Assembly (NCBI GenBank): GCA_027946365.1
Contig: JAPEUQ010000008.1
Location: 248,001-312,000 of the forward strand
Direction: 5' to 3'
Source: Kalmusia sp. IMI 367209
Lineage: Eukaryota > Ascomycota > Dothideomycetes > Pleosporales > Didymosphaeriaceae
DNA: 64,000 nt
Shown here: positions 54,874-64,000 of the stretch, piece by piece
Layout of the letters: every line of letters begins with the position of its first letter
How positions within the stretch are numbered: the stretch's first letter is position 1
Position numbers and translations under genes: made by a program
Notes under the pieces: generated by a model
Seen by the model: only the letters and a program-made list of their open reading frames with translations
Databases searched by the model: none
What the model was told of the DNA's origin: nothing

Positions 54874-56832
54874 ATGTCCTCTCATTCACCCCCCCTTATC
54901 TCTCTACATCGAAGAAAAAGTGCCTTGAACACAACGCAAGCCGATCCCGACGCGATGGCGCCGAGAGCGGCCACGCCTCTACTTGCGGCAGAAGATGGCC
55001 GCGATTCACCTTTGCACTTCTTATCACCGTCATCTTCTTCGGCGCCGTTGCTGCCGATGGATGAGGAGGGTTCGAAGCACTATGGGTATAGGAGGAAAAC
55101 ATTCTGGAGTCGCAATCGAAGGCGACTTATCGTGGGAGGTTGCATTTTATTCTGCGTCTTCCTACTCGCCGGGTACTTCGCCCCGGCGAAGCGGAAACGT
55201 GATCCGACACTACAGCTTCCGGATCAACCGCTTCTTGTTACACTTCCAGGCTATGGCAGTTTCCGAGGCACAAGGGTCATCAAGAGCAAGCAGAATGTTG
55301 CTTTCGACGAGCCGGTCGAGGCTTGGCTCGGCGTCGAGTACACCACACAACCTATCGGCAAAGATCGCTTTGCGCTACCCAATTGGCCGAAGCAGTTCAA
55401 TGGAACGAGGAATGCAACAGAGTATGGGAAGGCATGTATGCAGAATTGGGGCTGGAACCCAGAACACCATTCAGAAGCCTGCCTGACGTTCAATTTGTAC
55501 CGACCACAAGGCATACCTTCCGACCAGAAGCTACCGGTTTTCGTCTGGTTCCATGGAGGCAGTTTCGTGGTCGGCGACGGGAAGAGCTTAGATGGTGCGA
55601 CTTTTGTTTCAAAAAGTAAAGAACCGCTCATGGTGGTCACCGTGCAGTACCGGTTGGGGGCTTTGGGGAGCCTTCCGAGCAAACTGTTCGAAGAAGAAGA
55701 TCTACTAAATATGGGCATGAGGGATCAGCGGATGCTACTCGAGTTTCTCCAACAGTATCTGACGGATTTTGGGGGAGATGCGGATCGCGTCACACTTGGT
55801 GGGCAAAGCGCGGGCGCGCATGCTGTAGGTCTCCATCTTTTCCACGAGTACGGCGACACCAAAGACAGGAAGCTATTCAGCCAGGCGATCATAGCCTCAG
55901 GAGCTCCGACCGCACGATCGTTTCCCACGCCGACATACCCACTCTACGAGCGCTACTACCAAGAGTTCATGGAACACGTTGACTGTCCGACCACGCTCAA
56001 CCGCACAAACGCCGAAACACTCGAATGTCTCGAAGATGTTCCAATGAGCACGTTACAACACGCGTCCGGCAAGATATACACTGCCTCTAACTACAACATC
56101 ACCTGGCCCTGGCAACCTAACTCGCCTGGGCCCCTCCTCGAGAAGCGCGGCTCTCAATCTGGCATAGACGGCACCTTCTACAAGATTCCCCTCCTCATCT
56201 CCTCCGTCACTGATGAAGGTAAAATGTTCGCGCCCAAAGACCTCTCCACAAATATTGATTTTGTATCGTTTATGGCGAACCTACTCCCGGGGTTGACCTC
56301 CGACGACCTCGCTGAACTCGATGAACTTTACCCTGATCCCTCAGACGGCCAAGGCCCTTACGCGGACCACGTCGGCAAATTTATCTCAACGCAGTTCGAA
56401 CGGATCAGTGCTGCTTATGGTGATTACTCTTACATCTGTCCCGTCCAAGAGACCGCCATCCGGCTCGCCGGTGCCGGCGTCCCCGTATACAAAGCGCGTT
56501 TCAACACCCCGAACGGCGCGTCCCCACAAATGGGTGTCCCGCACGCATCTGACCACGGCTACTTCAATGGGCACACCAAAGTGCAGCATCCCGAGATCAG
56601 CGAAATTTACCACAGTTATTTTGCGAGCTTTGTCGTAAGCGGCGATCCCAATATGTATAAGAGTGAGAAGGCGCCGCGCTGGGACCGGTATTGGCAGGAG
56701 GGAAGCGGACAATTGGCTGTTGGGAATGAGGAGAGAGGAGGTGTAGTCATGGAGGAGGAGAGGGAGGGTATAAGAATGGTCGAGTGCAGATGGTGGAGGG
56801 ACGAGGCGCGGATGGTGAGGTTGAATAAATAG
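54874..56832 (+). CDS. Membrane-anchored type B carboxylesterase
   Basis: A single exon of 652 residues; an in-frame ATG at 54955 (MAPRAATPLL) is an alternative start. A basic cytosolic tail (RRKTFWSRNRRR) precedes one helix at about 85-103, so it is a type II membrane protein with a lumenal or extracellular catalytic domain. Alpha/beta-hydrolase features are the oxyanion HGGS (227-230), YRLGALG, nucleophile Ser312 in GGQSAGAH, the acid in SVTDEGKMF, and His in HASDHGYFNG. Type B esterases hydrolyse carboxylic esters; most fungal members are secreted, so the anchor is a distinguishing feature. The substrate is unknown. Confidence 0.9.
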   Translation: MSSHSPPLISLHRRKSALNTTQADPDAMAPRAATPLLAAEDGRDSPLHFLSPSSSSAPLLPMDEEGSKHYGYRRKTFWSRNRRRLIVGGCILFCVFLLAGYFAPAKRKRDPTLQLPDQPLLVTLPGYGSFRGTRVIKSKQNVAFDEPVEAWLGVEYTTQPIGKDRFALPNWPKQFNGTRNATEYGKACMQNWGWNPEHHSEACLTFNLYRPQGIPSDQKLPVFVWFHGGSFVVGDGKSLDGATFVSKSKEPLMVVTVQYRLGALGSLPSKLFEEEDLLNMGMRDQRMLLEFLQQYLTDFGGDADRVTLGGQSAGAHAVGLHLFHEYGDTKDRKLFSQAIIASGAPTARSFPTPTYPLYERYYQEFMEHVDCPTTLNRTNAETLECLEDVPMSTLQHASGKIYTASNYNITWPWQPNSPGPLLEKRGSQSGIDGTFYKIPLLISSVTDEGKMFAPKDLSTNIDFVSFMANLLPGLTSDDLAELDELYPDPSDGQGPYADHVGKFISTQFERISAAYGDYSYICPVQETAIRLAGAGVPVYKARFNTPNGASPQMGVPHASDHGYFNGHTKVQHPEISEIYHSYFASFVVSGDPNMYKSEKAPRWDRYWQEGSGQLAVGNEERGGVVMEEEREGIRMVECRWWRDEARMVRLNK

Positions 56833-57017
56833 GGGCGGTGCTTAGTCTGCATAGCGAGTTGCATATTGGGGTACGGCGTTCTATAGACCATGTACTTTTA
56901 GTCTTTTGCTCATGAAATACACCTGTTCTGCATATATAACATTCAGGACATTCAAAGACTCATAATTCCTGGGCTATGGCTCCCCCAAGGGAAATTGTAT
57001 AGTTGTATGCTTTCCTG
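56833..57017. other. Convergent intergenic gap
   Basis: Short shared 3' region of the convergent esterase and glycosidase genes. Confidence 0.5.
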
Positions 57018-58522
57018 CTACGTAAGCCGGATTTCGTATGCGAACGCGGTAGAATTCGTTGGCGGGTCGTGCGGGAAAGTAAGCTTACGAAAGAAATCAA
57101 ACACATTAGCACCTTCACCCTGATAGATACTTATGAAACTCACCTGGTTCGAAGAATAGTCATATGGAAATGTGCCCAAGTCCAACGCATCATAAATCAG
57201 CCCTTGGGCACCAGCCCAATCAAATTGGTACCTGTGAACCTGCAGAGTCCCCTGCTCGGGCAATCCAAGTTCACGAAACCCCGTAACAGTGACATCATAT
57301 CGCTCTTTGACCGTCCTTGTACCTGCGATGATCTTAAGATAATTATCCGACAGAACAGCGAAAGCGTCGAATTTCAGATCGGAAGAAGCGGACGTCGCAA
57401 GCCGCTCGCCGAGCATGTTTGCGTAGTATTTGTAAAGATGCCATTCTCCATTGGGATAGTATCCTTGGTCGTTCTTCGCAACTAAGTTGCCCATGTAGTC
57501 GTGGAGATCGGCACCGCCGCCCCAATTAGCGCGCAGGCCGCGGATGTTGTGACGTTCAAGCTGAGCTATGTAATAAGCTGAGTTGGCAGGGTTTTGCTCA
57601 TCTGGCCATGCGTACTCGTTCACATCGATGGGCCTCTCCGGGAGTGAATATTCGGCTCGAAGGGCGTTGAAAGAGGGGATGGTCGTGTCGGGTTCTCGCT
57701 CCCATGCGCCAATCTGGTGCCAGGAATAGATATCGGGAATGGTATTGTTTCTAGCGATGGCATCCATCCAGACCCTCCAATTGTTGTCATTTTCAATCGG
57801 TGACTGTGACGATGATGGCCCACTGGTTCTGATTTGGGGTAATTCTGCTCTATTCATTCGGTTAGCTGTATGAAAGCAAGTCACAACTGTGAATTAGAAA
57901 GAAACCATTACCTCAGAATCTTGGAAGCTCGAACAAAATACTCAACGTATTGTGACCATGGGCGGTGCCAGAAGCCATCCAGGTCAGGTTCATTCCAAAT
58001 GTCTATTATCAGGCCGTCGAGCATATCGTTGGCCTTGACATCGGAGATTATGCGTCGGATGAATGCTTCCATCTGGGACCAGTCTCCATTGTCGCCTGGG
58101 AAAGGGAAGCTTTCATCCGCGCCACCTTGGGCACCCCAGATATCATGCGGGAGTAAGATAAACTCCCCTCCGTACTTGCGGGTGGAGCGATAATTAGAAA
58201 GGGTTGAGTCAAAACGCCCCTGGTATCCCTCTTCACCTCCAATTGCCCAACCAGCTGCTGCGATCTGCGCACCACCGGCACGACAAGTTCTGAATTTGAT
58301 GTCCGTGATGAAATGGTCAGGGATCGAATTTTGAGCGTCTCGGCCGTTGTCCGGAAAGCCATAGATGAACCCAGATGCGAGAAATTCGGCTGTACCTGAC
58401 TTTTTGGACAGATCAACCGTGGCGGTTCCTTTGCTGCTCTGTCTCGGCGCTATGGTTGCTGCGAGTAGAGTCGGCGCCGCTGCGAGTGCAGCAAGGACGA
58501 TGCTGAGAGTCGAAATCTTCAT
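57018..58522 (-). CDS. Secreted clan GH-A glycosidase, GH39-like
   Basis: Exons 58522-57912 and 57849-57018 (62 nt intron, GTAATG/TAG) give up to 480 residues. A signal peptide (MKISTLSIVLAALAAAPTLLA) leads to a TIM barrel with FIYGFPDNG, the acid/base region LIIDIWNEPDLDGFW (the NEP motif), SWHQIGAWERE, DVNEYAWPDEQNP (the second Glu is a candidate nucleophile), and a C-terminal beta-rich domain. A 60 nt in-phase, stop-free segment at 57084-57143 has a GTGAGT donor and a GCTAATG branch-like site; removing it joins YDYSSNQ to LTFPHDPP, which fits the family's end better (460 residues). It is likely a plant- or fungal-polysaccharide-degrading enzyme; the exact substrate is not readable. Confidence 0.8.
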
Positions 58523-59105
58523 GACCCCGGTGAGATGTTGTGATACAGTAAACTTAGGCGCGTAGACCAGCTTTAGTGTCGTTAATGAAAGGAAAAGAAA
58601 TAGTGTGATCAGACTTAAATTTTGTACCAGATTTGTACTTGGTAAATAGGTAGAAATCTGAGTGGAGATTAATCGAGAGATAAGACGTTAACCACAGCGT
58701 ATATAAGTGCTTCGACACTTCAATCTTTCCTTCGAGCTGCATACCCCATACCCCATACCCCACCTCCACCTCCACCTCCACCCCGCGCGTGCCCTGGGCC
58801 CCATCGGGCTTGGCTCCTAATACGGGGATGACCCAGATGGGATACGGTTTATCCTGTTATATCATTGAGCTCCGATACTCCCAAGATGATCCATTACCCT
58901 TAGCGCTGTTACTTCCCAGCAAGCACTCGGTATATGCTTAATCTGGAGGCGGCAGGATATGGTTGAAGGCCAGGGGTCTATCAATTGATAACACTGGATG
59001 TACTATAGCTACTATCTCTCCGACCAAGCTCTCTCGACTACAACAATATCACTAACATTCCTTAAAATGCAAAAACATTATGACAACCTGGTGAGCACAC
59101 ACCTA
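58523..59105. other. Intergenic with short C-rich repeats
   Basis: Upstream of the glycosidase. It contains the ATACCCC and CCACCT runs listed separately; otherwise no feature. Confidence 0.5.
58740..58783. repeat. Short tandem repeats (ATACCCC)3 and (CACCTC)n
   Basis: Three ATACCCC units run directly into about four CACCTC units on the plus strand. It sits about 220-260 nt upstream of the glycosidase ATG, within its promoter. Confidence 0.8.
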
Positions 59106-60582
59106 TCAGACAAACCTGAGCGGTTTACCGGTTTTGTACCCAGTTCCCTCATCTCCAGTCCACTTGCCATGCCCCTGCTTACTAACCTCCTTTGAACCAC
59201 TCCCCTTTGCTTCACTCTCTTTTCCCCCACACCTCAAACATTTAAACCCGTAACGTCCGCCAACGGCATCAAATGCCACCGTAAATCCCCAAAGGAGTTT
59301 CCTCCCCGTATTCACGAACGGGGCCTTGCCACTCGTCACAGGCTCCACCCAGGTAGGCTGGCTCTTGAACTTCTTATCGCCCACCTTGAAATCGTATCCT
59401 GCAAGGCCTTCATCCCCCAGGCTCGGGAATCCGAAGCTCAATTTCGTGTCCTTCTTCACTACGGTGATTTGCTTCTTAGATGTCTTGGACGACTCGGACG
59501 ATTTGTCCGATTTGTCCGACTCGGCTGACTTAGCCGACTTGGATGATTTGGACGACTCGGATGACTTGGGCGACTTGGACGATTTGGATGAAGATTTGTG
59601 GAATGTGTCGCTCACAGTGGCGTTGGGCAAGCTACCCAGCGGAGAGGCTTGGATATACATCTCGCCGATGCTGGTGTCGATGACAGCACTTCCGGGATAC
59701 GGCCCTTGATCGTCGACTTTAAAAGCTGTTTTGACCATAGCCCAGTCGTGCTTATCTGACGTGGTCCCCTTATCTAGACCCACCCAGTTGAACTCCTCCG
59801 TGTTTTTCTTCGTAAGACCAATGTGTATGCCCTTGGTGGAAACTATGTATCCGTTGCGGAACTTCTTGTCGGTCACGTGTACGCCATTCACGGATACGAT
59901 GTTGAGCAGGGGGTTGTTGGATGGTATCGCGTTGGGGCTGCCGCTTTCAAGCGCGTTCAGCCCGAACCCAATACCCATGTGTAGTATCTTCCCTACATCG
60001 TTTTCCTTCGTGATGGTACACTGGTCTCCACCTTTGTACCCGGAGCATATGACGCTCTTGTCGACGATAAATGCAGGGACTTCAGCGCGTGCTTTGGTGC
60101 CATTGACGCCGAGGAAGTTGATGCTGATTTTAACGAAGCGGCCGGTGTAGAGCAGTTCCTTCTTGGCGATGTATTCAATGGCAGGGAAGCCGGCCTTGGT
60201 TGGGATGAAGGGTACTTTTGGGGCACCGATTATGCTAGATGTGGAGGAATAGACTTAGTATAGATTGTAAGAGTGGGACATGGTACTTAGCTGTCCTTAT
60301 CCAACTTTATGTTCGAAGGACTTGAGAATCATTTTTCGTTGGTAATGAGCTGAGTGAGACATCCATCTTGAAATACGATTCTACTTACAGACCGGTACTG
60401 CCAGTGTCAACGGGAATGACGTATGGCTTGTTTTTTATCGTGCAACTGATGGTAGGTGTGTGATTGGATGAGAATTTAGAGGCATACGGGATGAAGACGG
60501 CTTTGGTGTAGGATGAAAGATCATTTGGGTCGTCGGCAAGGACAAGGGCGAGGAAGAAGGCTTGTAGAAGTATATGAAGCAT
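59106..60582 (-). CDS. Secreted aspartic-protease-like (A1 family) protein with Ser/Lys/Asp-rich tract
   Basis: Exons 60582-60389 and 60234-59106 (154 nt intron, GTAAGT/TAG) encode 440 residues. A signal peptide (MLHILLQAFFLALVLA) is followed by IPVDTGSTGLIIGAP, the first active-site motif near 58-64 in the mature order of pepsin-type enzymes. The second lobe has GSAVIDTSIGEMYI, with DTS where pepsins have DTG, and ends in FVNTGRKLLWGFTVAFD. Between the second site and the C-terminus, about 50 residues are repeats of SSKS, SDKSDKS and SAKS. The C-terminus is basic and Gly-rich. Many fungal homologues of this divergent type have unknown substrates; whether it is an active protease is uncertain. 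The intron is long for this window. Confidence 0.75.
59490..59600 (-). repeat. Nine-base-type repeats coding SSK/SDK tract
   Basis: Plus-strand GACTTGGAC/GATTTGTCC/GACTCGGAC-like units repeat in phase within the aspartic-protease-like gene, giving Ser-Lys-Ser and Ser-Asp-Lys runs. Confidence 0.8.
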
Positions 60583-60748
60583 GGTGAATGCCGTGGTGAG
60601 ATGATGTGCAATGAGGGCAGGTAATGAGACAAAAGTATGGCAAGACTTTGTTTGTGGCGAATGTTGTGAGGAATGCTGGTGTAACATTGGAAAGCGAAAA
60701 GGCCTGTAATTCTTACCCTTAACTCCAAAGCGCCCCTTCGTGAAACAC

Positions 60749-62224
60749 TCAAGCCGCAGCACTAATCTCCTGCACACCCACCTCACTCATCTTGACAGCC
60801 TCAGGTTTCTCGGGCTCCTTCTCCTCTTCCACATCTGTCAACTCCATGTATTTCAGGTTACCCGACCAACCCAAATCATCGCCGAAATAGCCCTGCATGA
60901 CCTCAACGCCATACTTCATACCTCCCTCCGCGCCCCACGTGAGGCACTGCTTGCCAATTGCGATTCCAATTACAGGACCCCAGTGGCTTAGAGAGATGGG
61001 CTTGTACTGCTCCTCTGAAGGTCCGTTCGTGATTTCTGAGTTAAGGATCGCAGCGTAGATGTTGTGCGCAGCTGTCTGGCCCATGACCATCGCGGAACCT
61101 GCGCGTTTGATGCCGGTCCAAGCGACTACGTCGCCGACACCGAAGTGCGAGGCTGCGTTGGGAATCTTGTCTTTGAAAGAGAGATCGAGGTTCACTTCAA
61201 TTTCCTTGTCCTCATTGAGGCATGCGTCGGGAAGGACGCCAGTAGTTGGCTCGCCTTTCTTTGTGGAATCAATTACAAAGTCTGCAGTGAGGATGCGGCC
61301 GTCGGCAAGCTTAATTTCGAACTCGCCGTTGGGCTGCTCGGTGATGGAGGCACGGTTGCCAGTAATGACTTCAACACCCTCTTCAACGAGGATGTCCTTC
61401 ACTTTGTCTTTTACTTCTGAGGGAAGAGGCTCGGATGAGAGGACTTGATCGCGAGAATGGATGAGTGTGACGTTGACGCCAGGGTAGTAGTTCTTGATCT
61501 CGCCCGAGAATTCGACACCAACAGCTCCAGCACCGATGATGACTACTCTCCTTCCCTCTTGCGGCATTTGTGGGTCCCCGCCAACGATCTTGGAAATGAA
61601 CGCCTTGCTGTCTTTCAAATACTCCTCATATGAGCCCGACTTGGGCACCGCAGGCCAATGTCTCTTCAAGCCCGTGGCCATGACGAGGTAGTCATATCCT
61701 TGTTGATGTGTTTGACCGCTGCGATCTAACCACTCTGCAACCTTTGATTCAGGATCCACGCGCTTGATTGAACCATGTCTGAAGTGTAGACTTGGGTGAC
61801 GGAGTTCGTTGCAGTGCGAGAAGCGCTTCCACATGTTTGCTGTGTGCTTGGGTGTTGTATGCGCTAGAGGCGCACCGACAGAATGAACTATTATATGTAA
61901 TTAATACTATGGATAGAGCTCATTTGCGATAAAATGTGTATATAGGTTTGATGTAGTGACAGCAGGGAACTTACAATATCCATTTCGTTCATCAATGACC
62001 GTAATCTCTACACCCCTTTTACTTCTCTTGTCCTTGAAATTTGCAGCCTCAAGGTTATAACTTTCCCTCAAACCCTTTCCCTTCTCGCAATCCAACAAAT
62101 TGACAACCGCGGAGAGGCCTCCGTAAGCGGCACCCACCACCAAAACCTTATGCGGGGTGGACAGCGACAGGTTCGCCAACGGAGATATAGGGTTCAATAC
62201 ATCTGAGATAGCTCCTAGCCTCAT
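60749..62224 (-). CDS. AMID/FSP1-like FAD-dependent NAD(P)H oxidoreductase
   Basis: Exons 62224-61975 and 61887-60749 (87 nt intron, GTAAGT/TAG) encode 462 residues. The FAD-binding Rossmann site is VLVVGAAYGGLSAV near 27-40 and a second NAD(P)H-binding site is RRVVIIGAGAVGVEFSGEI. DYLVMATG is the usual ATG motif and FGVGDVV the C-terminal FAD contact. The order matches the apoptosis-inducing factor-like AMID/FSP1 group of pyridine-nucleotide oxidoreductases, which reduce quinones at membranes. A C-terminal acidic tail (DVEEEKEPEKPE) replaces any membrane anchor. A mitochondrial signal is not evident. Confidence 0.85.
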
Positions 62225-64000
62225 CTTGGCGATAGTATACAGCTATGCAGGTCAAAACGTGGGAAGGTAATACGAGATGATCTGATAAGATGCTGCGAGC
62301 AAATGCCGAGGGATGGCGCCTTTTAAGTGCCCCCCCCACCGACATCGGATTCGCCACCGTGGTCGGTTCGGTCACGTAAAACCCCATCATCTTTAATTAA
62401 TCGGACCACAACGCAGGGCCTCGGAATGGACGGTTAATCGTTAGGCCTTGTGGGTTGCAGTGGGGAGTGATTGGAGGGGAATGACATCTTGAACGAATTG
62501 GATTATCAGATCCGCTGAAGATTTTATCTGATCCGCTGCTAGCGTTCTTGGCGCCCCGCTCGATGTGATGGGTGCCTGAGATGGACACAAGAGAACCGGT
62601 TTCATGAGTCGCCGTAACGAGGAGAGAGCCTAAGGCCATAGCGGAGAAATGCGTTCGAATTGAGAGTACTTATCTATTGTGTGTAGATGGAACGCTTGTT
62701 TGAGAAAAGGTGCTGTGGAGATGTCTATGACATCGGCTAGCGCGGGTACATGGAACCGCGACGTGCCGTGTCTTCTCTTACCGAAATCCCACTTAAGCAT
62801 TTCACAATTTCGCCCACCGCTTGCAAGGCATACAATTCTTGCCGATAGTTAAAAGCTTAGACACGGCTCAGCGCGGAGTCAAGCCCGCACATTCCGCACA
62901 TGCATACGGTTGACAGCAGTGTATTCGACATGCTGACTCAAGATGCAAGTTGTGCCATAAGTACACTTAGATGGACATACTCATGAGAATGGAGCAGTGT
63001 GTAATTGCGATTTCAAATAGTATAGACGAGGAGCATTCTCATATGAAACGACGCTTATATTCAGGCACTATTCCACATGTTCGAAAAAGCACAATCCACA
63101 TCTCGGCTATAGGAGATTGTTCGGAGATTATGAGGGCTATGCTGTCATCTCACAGCTGGGAATTTATACTGCTTACTAATCTTACATGGAATACGAGGTC
63201 CAAAAGCAAGGTTTCGGGTTTCGCTCTAGATATATATAGTTGGAGAAAAAATGAGGTAGATTAGTCAATCGAACGCTTGAAGTTCATCTTATAACTACGA
63301 TGTGAGTTTGTCAGGCTACAGGCTGAGCAAGTACATCGAACGCTGGGCAGAGCAGAGGTGTCTAATATCGAATGTAAGATCAACGAAGCATGTAGGACAG
63401 GATGAGCTTGATATAGACAATCAACAATTAGGGATCAATGGACCGGATCATTAGATCATCTTAGATGCCTTTGCTATTCGGGAATCCTCCAGAGGTGCTT
63501 TTGAAGAGAAGCAATCAAAACGTCCGAGGTCGGTGAAAAGACATGTATTTGAATGAAAGAACATGTTTTATCTAAATTAGTAGCGAACTTTAAAAACTTT
63601 TCGCATTTAACTGACGGAAGCATTGTGTTCAAAACTACGCTTGCGGTCATGAAATTACCCCCAACTTAGACATTGAATAAGATAAACGCGGGCTCAAGCT
63701 TTTCAAGAAGACAGAACAACAACATATTGGTACGAGAACATCTTTCTGTCCCACTTCCGATGGTGACAATTCTTTGCACTCTGTTTCATTATTATATCTT
63801 TCTGAATGTCAAACAAACTGACAGTCTAGTAAAAGGACTGATGATGTTATAAACGTTTCGGAGAGAAGAACCATAAGGTTTGCCACCACGATTTGTATCC
63901 TCATGGCCGTGACGCTTCTCTATGTAACCATAAGCACCAACTGAAGCATAAGTGTTCGTGTTCAATTGGAAACCAGCCCTGCTAAATTGGATAGGGGTGC
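62225..64000. other. Right-end stretch without supported gene
   Basis: 1.8 kb, AT-rich after about 62.95 kb. A 97-codon plus-strand frame at 62971-63264 has no recognisable domain. I see no tRNA or repeat array, and any gene beyond the window edge is not visible. Confidence 0.45.

Noticed and set aside
1..64000. CRISPR arrays, bacterial operons, rRNA genes, intact transposons
   Set aside because: None seen. The apparent direct repeats are coding low-complexity or precursor cassettes, and the gene structure is eukaryotic.

Overview
The window looks like nuclear DNA of a filamentous ascomycete (Pezizomycotina, probably a dothideomycete; the class is an inference). Most genes are split by 46-80 nt introns with GT/GTAAGT-like donors, CTRAY-like branch points and C/TAG acceptors. 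The gene set is fungal: UstYa-type oxidases, fungal rhodopsin-like membrane proteins, fungal PEX26, the ISW2 subunit Itc1, SAGA subunit Sgf73 and an Mrn1-type four-RRM protein. About 30 protein genes can be supported. I rebuilt exon joins by hand; each quoted join keeps frame unless a break is stated.

Region by region. 1-2.7 kb is gene-poor and carries a decayed aquaporin. 2.7-6.9 kb holds a compact, apparently undescribed peptide-natural-product locus. Its precursor is secreted and Kex2-cleavable, with five near-identical YVSSVLP cassettes and two Cys-containing cassettes. It is divergently paired with a UstYa/DUF3328 oxidase (two HxxHC motifs) and followed by a second, short HxxHC membrane protein. 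This is the architecture of fungal dikaritin-type RiPPs (ustiloxin, phomopsin, asperipin), and it is the most interesting content of the window. 7-12.5 kb: GH47 alpha-mannosidase, Mediator subunit Med20 and a rhodopsin-like membrane protein. 13.9-17.4 kb: GNAT acetyltransferase, BBE-type FAD oxidase and a frame-broken F-box-like gene. 18-31 kb is a conserved housekeeping block: SGF73, ITC1, ALG8 and MRN1. 31.8-33.6 kb: a tandem pair of unknown paralogues, one with an Asp/Asn/Gly repeat expansion. 34-40 kb: F-box protein, PARN-type deadenylase (two breaks at G runs) and PEX26. 42-50 kb: transaldolase, secreted TIM-barrel-like protein, amino-acid permease and a second rhodopsin-like protein. 52-62 kb: SDR, HAD dehalogenase, membrane-anchored carboxylesterase, clan-A glycosidase, aspartic-protease-like protein and an AMID/FSP1-like FAD oxidoreductase. 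62.2-64 kb has no gene I can support.

How it fits together. In the RiPP locus the inferred order of events is: secretion of the precursor, cleavage at Lys-Arg by a kexin, trimming of Glu-Ala/Asp-Ala spacers, and oxidative modification around the single Tyr of each cassette by the two HxxHC proteins. The other genes are mostly unlinked housekeeping or general metabolic functions. ALG8 and the GH47 mannosidase both belong to N-glycan biosynthesis but are 17 kb apart. Several otherwise intact genes carry single frame breaks, two of them in homopolymer G runs, so assembly indels should be excluded before any is called a pseudogene.
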